Below, piece by piece: positions 28,162 through 38,171 of a DNA stretch of 64,000 nucleotides (the first letter of the stretch is position 1; every line of letters begins with the position of its first letter). This stretch comes from an uncultured Paracoccaceae bacterium. GTDB lineage: Bacteria; Pseudomonadota; Alphaproteobacteria; Rhodobacterales; Rhodobacteraceae. The notes under the pieces were generated by a model that worked only from the letters and a program-made list of their open reading frames with translations, did not search any database and was not told the DNA's origin. The position numbers and the translations under genes were made by a program. The DNA is taken from positions 558,001 through 622,000 of the forward strand of contig CANKZJ010000001.1 in assembly GCA_947488605.1 (NCBI GenBank). The letters are read 5' to 3'.

Positions 28162-29811
28162 TTACGTATTGATCAACGCGCGCGCAGCATTACGCGCCGC
28201 ATCCGTTACCGTATCACCCGACAACATCCTTGCGATCTCATCCACGCGTGCGCTGGCATCTAACGCTACAACGGTTGAAATCGTTTCATCTGCGGTCTGG
28301 CGCTTTTCAACACGCCAATGATGCCCACCCAATGCGGCAACCTGTGGCGAGTGTGTTACGACCAATACTTGTCCACCAACCGCGAGCTCTGCCAAACGGC
28401 GCCCGACGGCATCTGCCGTGGCGCCTCCAACACCGCGATCAATCTCATCAAAGATAAGCGTCAACCCTTCGGTGTTCTGCGTCAAACACACCTTCAATGC
28501 CAAAAGAAACCTGCTCAACTCTCCGCCAGAAGCGATCTTGTTGAGTGGTCCCGCAGGTGCGCCGGGATTTGTTGCAACCGTGAAAGCGACTGCATCCGTG
28601 CCCTCAGGTCCGGGCTCGGCCATCGTAAATTCCGTCGCAAAGACGGCGCGCTCCATCTTGAGCGGCGCAAGCTCTTTAGCCATTGCTATATCGAGTGCTT
28701 TGGCGGCCTTTGCGCGTTTGTCATGCAGTGTTTGGGCCGCAACATGATAGCGATCTTTCGCGATTTTCAAAGCCGCGCGACGCTCTTCTAGATCGCGCGC
28801 GCCATCATCCAGCACCGCAAGCCGCGCGCGGAGTTCATCTGCAAAACCGCGCAGATCATCGGGCTGCACGCTATGCTTTCGCGCCAATCCGCGGATCGCA
28901 AAAAGACGTTCTTCGATGTCTTCCAGATCAGATGTGTTGAAGGACAAAGCATCTAGACATTCGGCCACACCGCGCTGCGCATCGTCTAAGCCCAGCAGAA
29001 CACGCTCAATCGCTTCAAGTGGGTCATCCAAACGACCCTCTGCCTCGTTTGCGACGCCTTGCAACCACCGCGAAGCATCACCGATCATCCCCTCAGCCCC
29101 GTTCAATCCCAAAGCATCGCTTGCCTTTGCAATGTCTTTGCGGATTTTCTCGGCTGCTTGCATTAGCCTGCGTTGGGTATCAAGCGTGGCCTCTTCACCA
29201 GCCTCGGGTGCGAGTGCGTCCAATTCACCTACCGCGTGACGCAGGTAGTCTTCTTCTGCTTGCGCGTCGGCAATCATTGCCTGTGTCGAAGCAAGATCGC
29301 GTTGCGCAGCTGAGAGATCCCGCCACGCCAGACGTGTCGCATCTAGTGACGGACCCAATTCGGCATAGGTATCCAGCATCTGGCGATGTCCACGTGGGTT
29401 TAGCAGACCGCGGTCATCATGTTGGCCGTGCAATTCAACCAATGTATCAGACAGGCGGCGTAGAACTTCACCACTTACGCGCCTGTCATTGATCCAAGCT
29501 GTTTTGCGCCCATCGGTCGTGTTGATCCGGCGCAAGATCAGTTCATCATCAACCGCGACACCGGCTTCTTCCAGAATTGCAAATGCGGGATGCCCCGTTG
29601 GCAAATCGAACCATGCCGACACTTCGCCTTGATCGGCACCTTGGCGCACAAGTTCAGCCCGCCCGCGCCACCCCAGCACAAATCCCAATGCATCCAGCAA
29701 GATTGATTTGCCAGCACCGGTTTCACCGGTCAGAACATTCAGGCCAGGCTGAAATGCAAGTTCGAGCCGATCAATGATCAGCATGTTGCGGATGTCTAAA
29801 CCACGGAGCAT
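28162..29811 (-). CDS. recN: DNA repair protein RecN
   Basis: RecN is an SMC-like ATPase that acts at double-strand breaks. The product has Walker A GETGAGKS at about 29-36, long central coiled-coil arms rich in Glu/Ala/Arg, and a C-terminal half-site with the ABC signature (ASGGELSRFLLALK) and Walker B LIFDEIDRGVGG. The length of about 549 residues is normal. MLRGLDIRNMLIID at 29811 is taken as the start; an ATG 12 bp upstream is also open. It follows bamD closely, and I found no GTTC-N7-GTTC SOS box directly upstream. Confidence 0.96.
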   Translation of the reverse strand: MLRGLDIRNMLIIDRLELAFQPGLNVLTGETGAGKSILLDALGFVLGWRGRAELVRQGADQGEVSAWFDLPTGHPAFAILEEAGVAVDDELILRRINTTDGRKTAWINDRRVSGEVLRRLSDTLVELHGQHDDRGLLNPRGHRQMLDTYAELGPSLDATRLAWRDLSAAQRDLASTQAMIADAQAEEDYLRHAVGELDALAPEAGEEATLDTQRRLMQAAEKIRKDIAKASDALGLNGAEGMIGDASRWLQGVANEAEGRLDDPLEAIERVLLGLDDAQRGVAECLDALSFNTSDLEDIEERLFAIRGLARKHSVQPDDLRGFADELRARLAVLDDGARDLEERRAALKIAKDRYHVAAQTLHDKRAKAAKALDIAMAKELAPLKMERAVFATEFTMAEPGPEGTDAVAFTVATNPGAPAGPLNKIASGGELSRFLLALKVCLTQNTEGLTLIFDEIDRGVGGATADAVGRRLAELAVGGQVLVVTHSPQVAALGGHHWRVEKRQTADETISTVVALDASARVDEIARMLSGDTVTDAARNAARALINT

Positions 29812-29827
29812 CGCAAAGCCCAAAGGA

Positions 29828-29841
29828 CGGGGATGTCCCCG
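29828..29841. repeat. GC-rich inverted repeat between bamD and recN
   Basis: CGGGGA-TG-TCCCCG is a 14-bp near-palindrome in the 36-bp gap between the bamD stop and the recN start. It could slow or partly terminate read-through; no T-run follows on the minus strand. Confidence 0.4.
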
Positions 29842-29847
29842 TTGCGT

Positions 29848-30696
29848 CTACAGCCACTCACCGCGCACAACCTGCCGGTAAATGGACGACAACCAATTGT
29901 CGCCAGCCGCGTCCGCGTTCAGCCCCTGCCCTGTCAACAAAGCAAAGCTTGCCTCGTACCATTCGCTGGATTGGTAATTGTACCCAAGGATGGCACCGGC
30001 TGTCTGCGCCTCTTCGACAAGTCCCAACGAGAGATAGCTTTCGACCAAACGGTGCAATGCTTCGGCGGTATGGGTGGTCGTTTGGAAATCCTCTACGACC
30101 GTGCGGAACCGATTGGACGCAGCCACGTAGTTTCCGCGCTTGAGATAGTAGCGCCCAATTTCCATTTCCTTGGCCGCAAGATGGTCAAAGGCGAGATCAA
30201 ATTTTAGCACAGATGTCTGCGCGTATTCGCTATCGGGATATTGCTCGATCACCCGGCGCAAAGACTGCAACGCCTGGAATGTTAAACCTTGGTCACGGCC
30301 AATTTCATCAATTTGATCGTAATAGGATAGTGCCAGCAGGTAAGCTGCATAAGCAGCATCATCTTCGGCGGGGTAAAAATCCAGATAGCGTTGCGCGGCC
30401 GCGCGGCTATTGGGGTAGTCTTCATCACGGTGGAACGAAAATGCCTGCATGATCAGGGCACGCTGTGCAAATTCCGAATAGGGGTAGAGACGTTCAATCT
30501 CGCCAAAGGTAAAGGCCGCATCGTCCGGGCGGCCCGCCTCGATCTGACGTTCGCCACGTTCAAAAATCGCTTGTGCGGATAACTCATCCAACGGGTCGCC
30601 ACTGCGCTCAACATCACAGGCCGCTAAAGCTGCAAAGCAAACAATCGCGGTAAGACGCACAATCCAACCGCTTTTGGCGATATTGCTGGCTGACAT
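29848..30696 (-). CDS. bamD: Outer membrane protein assembly factor BamD
   Basis: BamD is the essential lipoprotein of the BAM complex that folds beta-barrels into the outer membrane. The N-terminus is a lipoprotein signal with lipobox LAAC (Cys27 from the ATG at 30696). TPR-like helical repeats follow: AIFERGERQIEAGRPDDAA, then RLYPYSEFAQRALIMQAF, YLDFYPAEDDAAYAAYLL and QYPDSEYAQTS, the classic BamD/ComL pattern. The length of about 282 residues is normal. An ATG at 30711 is also open. It lies between lpxC and recN on one strand, an arrangement common in alphaproteobacteria. Confidence 0.96.
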   Translation of the reverse strand: MSASNIAKSGWIVRLTAIVCFAALAACDVERSGDPLDELSAQAIFERGERQIEAGRPDDAAFTFGEIERLYPYSEFAQRALIMQAFSFHRDEDYPNSRAAAQRYLDFYPAEDDAAYAAYLLALSYYDQIDEIGRDQGLTFQALQSLRRVIEQYPDSEYAQTSVLKFDLAFDHLAAKEMEIGRYYLKRGNYVAASNRFRTVVEDFQTTTHTAEALHRLVESYLSLGLVEEAQTAGAILGYNYQSSEWYEASFALLTGQGLNADAAGDNWLSSIYRQVVRGEWL

Positions 30697-30830
30697 GGTT
30701 TGCGTCCTCACTCACACTTGACTGAAATGATCAGGGCAAATTGCACTGACCTTTAAAGATCGGTCTAGCATAGAAAAATCGGGGGCAAAATGCCTTTTGA
30801 CCCTTCGTTGATCAACTGTCAGTGGGTGGG

Positions 30831-31748
30831 TTAAGCGACGGCGTCAAGATCAGCTGTGCTGACACCAACACCGGGCAAGCGAGCCAGGATTTTGTCATCA
30901 CATGTCACCCAGCGCCAAGCGTCAGGTTGATCAAAAAGTGCGTGCAGCAATTTGTTCGTCATCGCATGTCCGGACCGCGTGCCGGTGTATCGTCCAAGGA
31001 TTGGTGCACCTGCTGTATATAGATCGCCCAAGGCATCAAGCATCTTATGACGCACGGCTTCATCGGCATGGCGCAAGCCGCCGGGCGTTAGAACTTGATC
31101 ACCATCGACAACAACAGCGTTTTCGACGGACCCACCCAACGCAAGCCCATTGGCATGCATTGCATCCACATCTGCGGACCGACAAAATGTACGGCTGTCA
31201 CACAGCTCGCGCACGAATGCACCATTTGCCATGTTCAGTGTTTTTTGCTGACGGCCAATTGCGGCATCGGTAAAGTCGATCTCAAAATCAATCTGAAGCG
31301 TCGTTGCAGGGGAGAGTCGCGCATATGCGCCACCTTCGGAAACTTCGACATCGCGCAGGATTTCTATCGCACGCAAAGGTGCTGCAATCCGTCTTAGGCC
31401 AGCGTTTACAAGGCCCCGCACAAACCGTGCCGCGCTGCCGTCAAGAATAGGCACTTCGGGTCCATCAACATCCACAATCGCATTATGAACACCGCAGCCA
31501 GCCAAAGCGGCCATCAAGTGTTCAATCGTGGAGACAACAACGCCTGCTTCATTGCTTAACCTGGTATTCAATGGCGAAACAATCACATCTTTCCAAAGTG
31601 CAGGAAGTTCAGGTTGCTCTGGCAAATCAATACGGCGAAAAACAATACCCGTATTCGCAGGCGCAGGACGCACAACAACGCGCACGGTTTCACCCGAGTG
31701 CAGACCAGTGCCCTCAAATGTTACGTCGTTGTTTAAAGTCGTTTGCAC
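30831..31748 (-). CDS. lpxC: UDP-3-O-acyl-N-acetylglucosamine deacetylase
   Basis: LpxC performs the committed zinc-dependent deacetylation in lipid A synthesis in the cytoplasm. The 305-residue protein has zinc ligands His77 (STIEHLMAAL), His234 and Asp238 (RHKMLDALGDLYTAG), and the catalytic His261 (RSGHAMTNKLLHALF). The start MQTTLNNDVTFEGTGLHSGE is typical. It lies downstream of ftsZ, as in many Gram-negatives, but a strong terminator (31891-31927) separates them, so it probably has its own promoter. Confidence 0.97.
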   Translation of the reverse strand: MQTTLNNDVTFEGTGLHSGETVRVVVRPAPANTGIVFRRIDLPEQPELPALWKDVIVSPLNTRLSNEAGVVVSTIEHLMAALAGCGVHNAIVDVDGPEVPILDGSAARFVRGLVNAGLRRIAAPLRAIEILRDVEVSEGGAYARLSPATTLQIDFEIDFTDAAIGRQQKTLNMANGAFVRELCDSRTFCRSADVDAMHANGLALGGSVENAVVVDGDQVLTPGGLRHADEAVRHKMLDALGDLYTAGAPILGRYTGTRSGHAMTNKLLHALFDQPDAWRWVTCDDKILARLPGVGVSTADLDAVA

Positions 31749-31890
31749 GTCTATTTCGCTCCTGCAGCATTTATTGCCGTAACCCTCACCTAGGGCGTGC
31801 GCGGCGTTCCCTCAACTCACTCTTTATAACGGTCTGAAACATGAGAAGGCCGGAATGTGGCAAGACTGTGATGGTCTCAACAACGCATTG

Positions 31891-31927
31891 TAAAATAAAG
31901 AAAAAAGGCCGCTCAATTGCGGCCTTT
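31891..31927 (-). terminator. Strong rho-independent terminator after ftsZ
   Basis: A perfect 9-bp stem (AAAGGCCGC/GCGGCCTTT, 6-nt loop) is followed on the minus strand by TTTTTTCTTTATTTTA. It lies 43 bp past the ftsZ stop and closes the dcw cluster. Confidence 0.93.
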
Positions 31928-31969
31928 CTCCTTAGCTCAACGTAACGTCAAATTTCGATCTGTTTCAAT

Positions 31970-33544
31970 TCAGTTCGCTTGGCGACGCAAGAAGGCTGGA
32001 ATTTCGATCTTTTCTTGATCTTCACCCTGCTGTGGCTCTTGGTGCAACGGTGTCACCTGAGGCTGTGTCCGCGCTGGTTGATGCGGCGCTGCTTCGGCTT
32101 GTGCACCAGTCATACGGTTGATCAGAGAGTTGATCCCAAAGCGGGGTTTGTCAGCCTCGGCTGATGCAGCGGGTGCGGCAGCAGCTGGCTGCGGCTGCTG
32201 TGCGTTGGGAACGCGGCTCACTGCGGCTTGCAAACGGGCCAATGCCTCGGGTGACGGCGTGCCGGGTGTTGCAGGACGCGGTGCGACGAAAGCATCCGCT
32301 TCAGTCAACGTTGGTTCTGCACGCGGCGCATACGCGGGTGGCGGCAGGTCATCCGCCGCAGCTTGCGGCGCAGGCTGTGGTTGGTAGGCGGCAGTCTGCG
32401 CTGGCACGTCCAGTTCTTCAAACAAAGTCGGTTCTTGCGGCGCTGGTACTGGCTCTGCGATCGTTGCGACAGCGGGCTGCGGCATCTCTACAGGGGCAGC
32501 GGCGACAGGGGCTGCTTCAACAGGGGCAAGAGGTGCAGCCATGGAACGGCGCGGCACGGGTGCATCCATTTCCTTGGCAATCGCATCGATGCCAGTCGCA
32601 ACAACAGACACACGCATTCTGCCTTCCATGCCAGTATCCAATGTGGAACCAACAATGATATTTGCTTCGCTGTCGACTTTTTCGCGGATTTTGTTCGCGG
32701 CTTCGTCGAGCTCGAACAGTGTCAGGTCGTAGCCACCCGTGATGTTGATCAAGACGCCCTTGGCACCTTCCAAAGAAATCTCGTCCAACAATGGGTTCGC
32801 AATCGCCTTCTCGGCGGCTTGGATGGCGCGGTTCTCACCTTCGCCTTCGCCTGTGCCCATCATCGCCTTGCCCATCTCGTCCATCACGGCGCGGACATCG
32901 GCAAAATCGAGGTTGATCAGGCCGGGACGGACCATCAGATCCGTCACACCTTTGACGCCTTGATAAAGGACATCATCAGCAAGCGCGAAAGCTTCTGTGA
33001 AGGTCGTATTTTCATTGGCCAGACGGAAGAGGTTCTGGTTCGGAATGATGATCAGCGTATCGACAACTTTCTGAAGGGCTTCAACACCTTCTTCGGCTTG
33101 CTTCATCCGCTTTGCACCCTCAAACTGGAAGGGCTTCGTCACAACGCCGACAGTCAGAACACCAAGTTCACGCGCCGCTTGTGCGATGATTGGCGCGGCC
33201 CCTGTTCCGGTGCCTCCGCCCATACCAGCGGTGATGAAACACATGTGCGCACCGGCGAGGTGATCAACGATCTGTTCAATGCTTTCTTCGGCGGCAGCGG
33301 CACCAACTGTTGCGCGCGCACCTGCACCAAGACCTTCGGTGACTTTGAGGCCCATCTGGATTTTTGCCGTTGCACGTGACTGCTGCAATGCCTGCGCGTC
33401 AGTGTTAGCCACGACAAATTCCGTCCCATCAAGCTCTTGCTCGATCATGTTGTTGACAGCGTTGCCACCCGCACCGCCGACACCAAACACAGTGATCCGT
33501 GGCTTCAGTTCCTCGTTTCCCGGAAGGGATAAATTCAAAGTCAT
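31970..33544 (-). CDS. ftsZ: Cell division protein FtsZ
   Basis: FtsZ is the tubulin-like GTPase that forms the Z ring. The 524-residue protein has the GTP-binding loop GGGTGTGAA at 109-117 (preceded by MCFITAGM), NTDAQALQ near the N-terminus and DFADVRAVM (the T7 region). The globular core ends near residue 320; the rest is a long Pro/Ala/Gln-rich disordered linker, longer than in E. coli, as is usual in alphaproteobacteria. The C-terminal peptide [11 protein letters not shown] binds FtsA and other partners. It is followed by a strong terminator and separated from ftsA by 175 bp. Confidence 0.98.
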   Translation of the reverse strand: MTLNLSLPGNEELKPRITVFGVGGAGGNAVNNMIEQELDGTEFVVANTDAQALQQSRATAKIQMGLKVTEGLGAGARATVGAAAAEESIEQIVDHLAGAHMCFITAGMGGGTGTGAAPIIAQAARELGVLTVGVVTKPFQFEGAKRMKQAEEGVEALQKVVDTLIIIPNQNLFRLANENTTFTEAFALADDVLYQGVKGVTDLMVRPGLINLDFADVRAVMDEMGKAMMGTGEGEGENRAIQAAEKAIANPLLDEISLEGAKGVLINITGGYDLTLFELDEAANKIREKVDSEANIIVGSTLDTGMEGRMRVSVVATGIDAIAKEMDAPVPRRSMAAPLAPVEAAPVAAAPVEMPQPAVATIAEPVPAPQEPTLFEELDVPAQTAAYQPQPAPQAAADDLPPPAYAPRAEPTLTEADAFVAPRPATPGTPSPEALARLQAAVSRVPNAQQPQPAAAAPAASAEADKPRFGINSLINRMTGAQAEAAPHQPARTQPQVTPLHQEPQQGEDQEKIEIPAFLRRQAN

Positions 33545-33664
33545 AACTCGATCCGCCTGTTTTTTATTGCCCGTGCCCGCGGGCGTTTACTGCTTATTGA
33601 GGAAGACAATAACGAAGTGATGCCTAAAGGTCACGACAAAAACACAAAATATCCACCAAATATG

Positions 33665-33680
33665 GACAAAAAATTTTGTC
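33665..33680. promoter_or_regulatory. AT-rich dyad in the ftsA-ftsZ gap
   Basis: GACAAAA-aa-TTTTGTC (7-bp arms) lies in the 175-bp gap upstream of ftsZ. This gap is more AT-rich than the surrounding genes and could hold a separate ftsZ promoter, but no convincing -35/-10 pair was found. Confidence 0.3.
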
Positions 33681-33719
33681 TTTCCGCCGCATTTCGACCG
33701 ATGAGCAAGATATTGCGTA

Positions 33720-35051
33720 TCACCAGTTGTCTTTAAACCATTTTACCGCTCGTTTCAGCGATCTGGCCGGGTAGCGATCGGCGGGAATTTCAAAATCCCA
33801 CCATTCATCTTGTGGATTGGCGGCAAACAATGTCAGACCGACAGCGCTGGAAAATGCCGGACCGATCGCTGCTTGCGGCAAGCCCTGCACCCGTAAAGGC
33901 CGACCCAAGCGCACTTGTTGTCCCAAGATTTTGCTGGCTAAACCATCAAGACCCGGAATTTGGCTGCCGCCGCCCGTCAGAACGATCTGCTGGCTTGGCA
34001 AATGCTCGAACCCGGCGGCGTCAAGTCGCTCGCGGACTTCTTCCAATATTTCCTCGACACGTGGCCGCATGATGCCGATCAATTCAGCGCGGCTAACGGT
34101 GCGTCGGTCATGTTCCCAGTCACCTGTATCACCACCGATTTCGATCATCTCGCGATCATCCATGCCAGTGGCCATCACGCCGCCATAAAACGTCTTGATC
34201 CGTTCCGCTGTTGCCATCGGAATTTGCAGCCCCATTGAGATATCCGAGGTCACATGCTCACCGCCCATGCGCACGGAATCTGCATAGATCATGTGTTTTT
34301 TCATAAACACAGAAATACCAGTGGATCCACCGCCCAGGTCGATGCAAGCCGCACCCAACTCCTGTTCGTCTTCTACCAAGGATGACATGCCGGACACGTA
34401 AGCCGAGGATGCAATCCCCGCGAGTTCCAGATCACATCGCTTGATGCAGTAAAAGATATTTTGGATCGCCGTCGCATCGACCGTCAGCATGTGCATATCG
34501 GTCTTCAACTCGTTTCCGATTTGACCGCGCGGATCCGCAAGACCGGAGCGGTGATCAAGCGCAAAGTTGACCGGCTGCGCGTGCAACACTTCGCGGTCCG
34601 CGCCGTAGTCAGGCACATCGCAAGACGCCATCACCTGACTGATATCTTGTTCCGTCACCATGCCGCCCGCGACATTCAACGTACCATCAAGGCCATAAGA
34701 GCGTGGCCGCGCGCCAGACAAACATGCAATCACGTGATCAACGCGCACGTTCGCCATTTTCTGTGCAGCTTGCACCGCTGTGCGAATAGCGCGTTCGGTT
34801 TCTTGCATTGCGTCGACTTCACCGAACCGCACGCCGCGCGACCGAGTAGTTGCCGCACCAATCACGCGGAACTGAGACTGGCCCGCGAGCGATCCAACAC
34901 CATCACTGCGAAACTGTTCTGGTCCGTCAAACCGCAAGACAAGACAGGCAATCTTTGATGTCCCAACATCCAAAATAGCGACAACACCTCGCTGCATGGC
35001 TGCTTTTCGCATCTGTCGCATTGCGCGTTGGCTGTCGTAGAGATCGCCCAT
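33720..35051 (-). CDS. ftsA: Cell division protein FtsA
   Basis: FtsA is the actin-like ATPase that tethers FtsZ to the membrane and recruits later division proteins. The 443-residue protein has GVVAILDVGTSKIACLVLRF (phosphate 1), LGAACIDLGGGSTGISVFMK (phosphate 2) and IVLTGGGSQIPGL (adenosine motif). The C-terminal amphipathic helix is seen as YPARSLKRAVKWFKDNW. An N-terminal extension (MGDLYDSQRAMRQMRKAAMQ) is longer than in E. coli. Its ATG overlaps the ftsQ stop (TAATG), implying coupled translation. Confidence 0.97.
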   Translation of the reverse strand: MGDLYDSQRAMRQMRKAAMQRGVVAILDVGTSKIACLVLRFDGPEQFRSDGVGSLAGQSQFRVIGAATTRSRGVRFGEVDAMQETERAIRTAVQAAQKMANVRVDHVIACLSGARPRSYGLDGTLNVAGGMVTEQDISQVMASCDVPDYGADREVLHAQPVNFALDHRSGLADPRGQIGNELKTDMHMLTVDATAIQNIFYCIKRCDLELAGIASSAYVSGMSSLVEDEQELGAACIDLGGGSTGISVFMKKHMIYADSVRMGGEHVTSDISMGLQIPMATAERIKTFYGGVMATGMDDREMIEIGGDTGDWEHDRRTVSRAELIGIMRPRVEEILEEVRERLDAAGFEHLPSQQIVLTGGGSQIPGLDGLASKILGQQVRLGRPLRVQGLPQAAIGPAFSSAVGLTLFAANPQDEWWDFEIPADRYPARSLKRAVKWFKDNW

Positions 35052-35950
35052 TAGTTACCTGCCCCGTTGTTACTTGTTGTTGTATTGACCCGGCGCAATG
35101 CGTCGGCGGCCTCTTCGTTCATGCGGAGCGTTGGTCGTGCCGCGTTGCGCATATCCACAACAGCGACATCACGGTTCAGCATATCTTGCGCATCATTGAG
35201 TGCGATCACACGGTCGAGCGCTGCAACAGCACCATCCGCCGGCAATAGAATGCGCTGGTCGCGATCCAACACCATGTCCCAGCGTCGCTCGCCCATGCGC
35301 ACCAACCCTCGCACCCGTTCGATCAGTGGGCCAGCGGCTGCAAAAAGATGTAGTGCTTCATCGATATTGTCTTCGGCACCATCACCGGCAATCAAAGGCA
35401 ACTCCAATCGATCAGCGCGCGCATTGATTTGACCGGATTCGGTTCCTTCAGCATCAATCAAACGCAGCGTTGCCCCGTCACGCCAAAGTGCGACGGGCAC
35501 GCGCGGGTTCAATCGCACCTCTAACGCACCGGCCTGCCCTACGCGGACGCTCGCAGATTTGATCGGATCAAGGGCTTCGATATCGGCGCGGATTTTTTCA
35601 AGATCAAGATCGAATGACGACACAGGAAATTCCGATGGCAGAAGTGCAGCGACTTCGGTCATGACCGTCAGATCGCCGCCGGTCAGGTTCAATGTTTGCA
35701 CCATGAACTGTGGGCGCTGCTGAAAGGTTTGTTTTGTGTCTTTGATCGTCGCTGCGAACTCCGCTCTGTTCTCCGGCTTGGAGTACCAAGATCCGACAAT
35801 CGACAAGATCAGTATGATCGGAACACCGATGCGCACAGTGCTGCGAAACCCCGGCGTCAGCATCAAACGCTGATAGCGATACCCAAGCCGCGATGGCGCA
35901 GGATCACGCGGTGCGGCGTCGGCAACAGGACGGCGGATCAACGATCGCAT
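35051..35950 (-). CDS. ftsQ: Cell division protein FtsQ
   Basis: FtsQ is a bitopic inner-membrane protein that links early and late divisome parts with FtsB and FtsL. The product (about 299 residues from the ATG at 35950) has a cytoplasmic N-terminus, a single transmembrane helix near 40-60 (VRIGVPIILILSIVGSWYS), a POTRA domain (FMVQTLNLTGGDLTVMTEVA) and a beta domain. The start overlaps the ddl end by 13 bp; the frame is open to 35977. The ftsQ-ftsA-ftsZ order is canonical. Confidence 0.95.
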   Translation of the reverse strand: MRSLIRRPVADAAPRDPAPSRLGYRYQRLMLTPGFRSTVRIGVPIILILSIVGSWYSKPENRAEFAATIKDTKQTFQQRPQFMVQTLNLTGGDLTVMTEVAALLPSEFPVSSFDLDLEKIRADIEALDPIKSASVRVGQAGALEVRLNPRVPVALWRDGATLRLIDAEGTESGQINARADRLELPLIAGDGAEDNIDEALHLFAAAGPLIERVRGLVRMGERRWDMVLDRDQRILLPADGAVAALDRVIALNDAQDMLNRDVAVVDMRNAARPTLRMNEEAADALRRVNTTTSNNGAGN

Positions 35951-36852
35951 GACGCGTCCTCCACCATCCAGCGGCACAGTTGCGGGAAACTTATCCCCAC
36001 ATGTGCCGCCTGTTCAGGGGTCAAAGATGTCGGCGTCATACCGGGCTGGGTATTCGTCTCAAGCAGGATTAATCCGTCAAGACCTCGCGCCTCGTCCCAC
36101 CGATAATCTGTTCGGCTTACACCGCGACAGCCCAACGCCGTATGCGCCCGGATGGCAAACTCCATACAGGCATCAAAAATCTCAGCGGGGATATCTGCGG
36201 GCAGCTCGTGCCGCGATCCACCCGGTGCGTATTTCGCGTGATAGTCGTACCAGCCATCCGTGATGATATCAGTCACGGTCAAAGCGCGATCACCCACCAC
36301 AGTTGTGGTCAGCTCGCGTCCCGGCGCAAATGCCTCAACCATGACCCGATCAGGCATATCATCGGCCAATTGCGGTGGGCCATTAGCTTCTTCGTTTACA
36401 ATATAAATCCCGACGCTCGAGCCTTCATTGAACGGCTTCACCACATAAGGAGGCGGCATGACATGTGCAGCACGCACCGCATCAGCGGATGCCAAAATGC
36501 TGTCGACAACGGGCAGGCCAACCTTGCGGTACACGTCCTTTGTCCGTTGCTTGTCCAGTGTCAGGGCCGACGCCAGGATGCCTGAATGCGTGTAAGGAAT
36601 ACGCAACCATTCCAGCACACCTTGAATGGCACCGTCTTCGCCCCACCGACCGTGGAGTGCGTTAAAGACAACATCAGGGGCAATCTCGATCAGACGCGCA
36701 GCGACGTCGGGGCCAGCATCGACCTCGATCACGTCACATTCCGCTTCCCGCAAAGCTGCAGCGCATTCACGACCTGAAATCAGCGAAACCTCACGTTCCG
36801 CAGATGGGCCGCCCATGAGGACAACAACTTTCGGGTTTGTCCTGCTCGACAT
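35938..36852 (-). CDS. ddl: D-alanine--D-alanine ligase
   Basis: Ddl joins two D-Ala for the MurF reaction using ATP, in the cytoplasm. The 304-residue length fits DdlB. Motifs are VVLMGGPSAEREVSL near the N-terminus, FNALHGRWGEDGAIQGVLEW, the ATP-grasp YVVKPFNEGSSVGI and the metal-binding LLETNTQPGMTPTSLTPEQA (E...N). It is preceded by an 81-bp gap with two hairpins after murB and overlaps ftsQ. Confidence 0.97.
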   Translation of the reverse strand: MSSRTNPKVVVLMGGPSAEREVSLISGRECAAALREAECDVIEVDAGPDVAARLIEIAPDVVFNALHGRWGEDGAIQGVLEWLRIPYTHSGILASALTLDKQRTKDVYRKVGLPVVDSILASADAVRAAHVMPPPYVVKPFNEGSSVGIYIVNEEANGPPQLADDMPDRVMVEAFAPGRELTTTVVGDRALTVTDIITDGWYDYHAKYAPGGSRHELPADIPAEIFDACMEFAIRAHTALGCRGVSRTDYRWDEARGLDGLILLETNTQPGMTPTSLTPEQAAHVGISFPQLCRWMVEDASCDR

Positions 36853-36870
36853 ACCCTACCGCCTTTTACG

Positions 36871-36916
36871 CGGGTCTTTTGCGACCCGTCATTTATTGCG
36901 ACCTTTGCCTAAGGTC
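36871..36916 (-). promoter_or_regulatory. Two tandem hairpins in the murB-ddl gap
   Basis: CGGGTC-ttttgc-GACCCG (36871-36888) and GACCTT-tgcct-AAGGTC (36900-36916) are perfect 6-bp stems. No T-run follows on the minus strand, so they look like processing or attenuation structures instead of a full terminator. This is the only gap of size between murB and ftsA. Confidence 0.4.
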
Positions 36917-36933
36917 ATAGCCGTTTTGGCCAA

Positions 36934-37872
36934 TTATATTGCGGTATCTTCACCCGAACGGTCACCGACCCGCATAATTTCCCATTGTAGCTCAATCCCT
37001 TGGGAATCGTAAACCTTTTTCCGCACCAATTCCCCCAAATCTTCGAGGTCGGCGGCGGTAGCGCCGCCTGCATTTGTCAGGAAATTGGAATGCATTGTGT
37101 TCATCACTGCACCGCCGATTGATGCGCCGCGCATGCCTGCGTTGTCGATGACTTTCCATGCCTTGAGATCATGCACATCGTCCGCCTGGCCTGTTGATGA
37201 AAATCCCGCAGGATTACGGAAGGTTGAGCCTGCCGTGCGATCCTTGGTCGGTTGCGTCTCATTGCGTTTGGCCAGTTGATCCTGCATGCGCTGATGCAGC
37301 GCATCAGGGTCTGCCTTGGGTGGTGCCAACCGGGCCGCCACGATGACGGCACCGTCGGGCAACGTGCTATTTCGATAGGCAAGTTGCAGCGCATTTGCGC
37401 TAATCTCAGTGATCTCTCCGTTACGCAAGACGACCGTAACAGAATTGAGAACATCAGCCATGTAAGTGCCGTAGCACCCCGCATTCATTCGTACGGCCCC
37501 ACCAACGGTGCCGGGAATGGTACGCAAAAACGTAAGATCACACCCACCATCCGCTGCCTTGCGCGCGACATGTGCATCAAGTGCTGCAGCACCCGCCGTG
37601 ACATGGGTTTCGCCCACGTCGATACCGTTAAAGCCGCGCCCCAAACGGATGACCGCGCCGCTGATCCCGCCATCCCGGACAATCAGGTTGCTACCGACAC
37701 CCATTGGAAAAACGGAAATGCTGGGATCAAGCTGCGCGAGGAACAGTGACAGATCGTCAATGTCCGCAGGCTGAAACAGCACTTCCGCAGGACCGCCGAC
37801 GCGCATCCATGTCAGGTCTGCCAAAGGCCGGTGAGCGGTCAAAGTGCCGCGCACCGCAGGGAGATTAAGCAT
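36934..37872 (-). CDS. murB: UDP-N-acetylenolpyruvoylglucosamine reductase
   Basis: MurB reduces UDP-GlcNAc-enolpyruvate to UDP-MurNAc with NADPH and FAD. The 312-residue protein has [17 protein letters not shown] (FAD binding), [16 protein letters not shown], the [21 protein letters not shown] block, and [11 protein letters not shown], whose Ser is the general acid. SAIGGAVM-type and [14 protein letters not shown] residues near the end fit type I/II MurB. Its start overlaps the stop of the small membrane gene by 8 bp, so it is probably co-expressed with that gene and its operator-bearing promoter. Confidence 0.97.
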   Translation of the reverse strand: MLNLPAVRGTLTAHRPLADLTWMRVGGPAEVLFQPADIDDLSLFLAQLDPSISVFPMGVGSNLIVRDGGISGAVIRLGRGFNGIDVGETHVTAGAAALDAHVARKAADGGCDLTFLRTIPGTVGGAVRMNAGCYGTYMADVLNSVTVVLRNGEITEISANALQLAYRNSTLPDGAVIVAARLAPPKADPDALHQRMQDQLAKRNETQPTKDRTAGSTFRNPAGFSSTGQADDVHDLKAWKVIDNAGMRGASIGGAVMNTMHSNFLTNAGGATAADLEDLGELVRKKVYDSQGIELQWEIMRVGDRSGEDTAI

Positions 37873-38155
37873 GCATCGCCTTTTCGCGTTTGAACCATCC
37901 CACCGTAGAACCGATTAGTCCGGCAACGCCGATGGGCGCACTGATACCAAGAAGGCCTAGCACATAGCCGAAGCCGTCGAGACCAGTTGCTGCTTCCATT
38001 CCAAAAAACATCATCCCTGTAAAGGCTGCCCACGCGAGTCCGAGGAAAACAAGGATGGCGATGTTCCTCCATTTCATCAACCAATAAGCCGCAAAGACCG
38101 ACACAACAAACGCTGTAAGTGGGATACCAAGTAGTAAAAGCTCTTCACCGATCAT
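37865..38155 (-). CDS. Small membrane protein upstream of murB
   Basis: No family is recognised. The 96-residue product has three likely transmembrane helices ([21 protein letters not shown]-like start, [20 protein letters not shown], and [20 protein letters not shown]) and a basic end (FKREKAMHA). GGAG 6 nt before the ATG at 38155 supports that start over 38215. It overlaps murB by 8 bp and is preceded by two TetR-type dyads. Its position in the dcw cluster suggests an envelope role (inference only). Confidence 0.7.
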   Translation of the reverse strand: MIGEELLLLGIPLTAFVVSVFAAYWLMKWRNIAILVFLGLAWAAFTGMMFFGMEAATGLDGFGYVLGLLGISAPIGVAGLIGSTVGWFKREKAMHA

Positions 38156-38171
38156 GATTCTACTCCATTTT

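Noticed and set aside
28055-28321. An 88-codon plus-strand frame
   Set aside because: Most of it is antisense to recN and it has no recognisable domain or ribosome site.
29812-29847. SOS box at recN
   Set aside because: No GTTC-N7-GTTC is present; the gap holds only a GC-rich palindrome.
31970-33544. Long frames opposite to ftsZ and other genes
   Set aside because: High-GC third positions leave the opposite strand open; these have no domains, ribosome sites or gene-like spacing.
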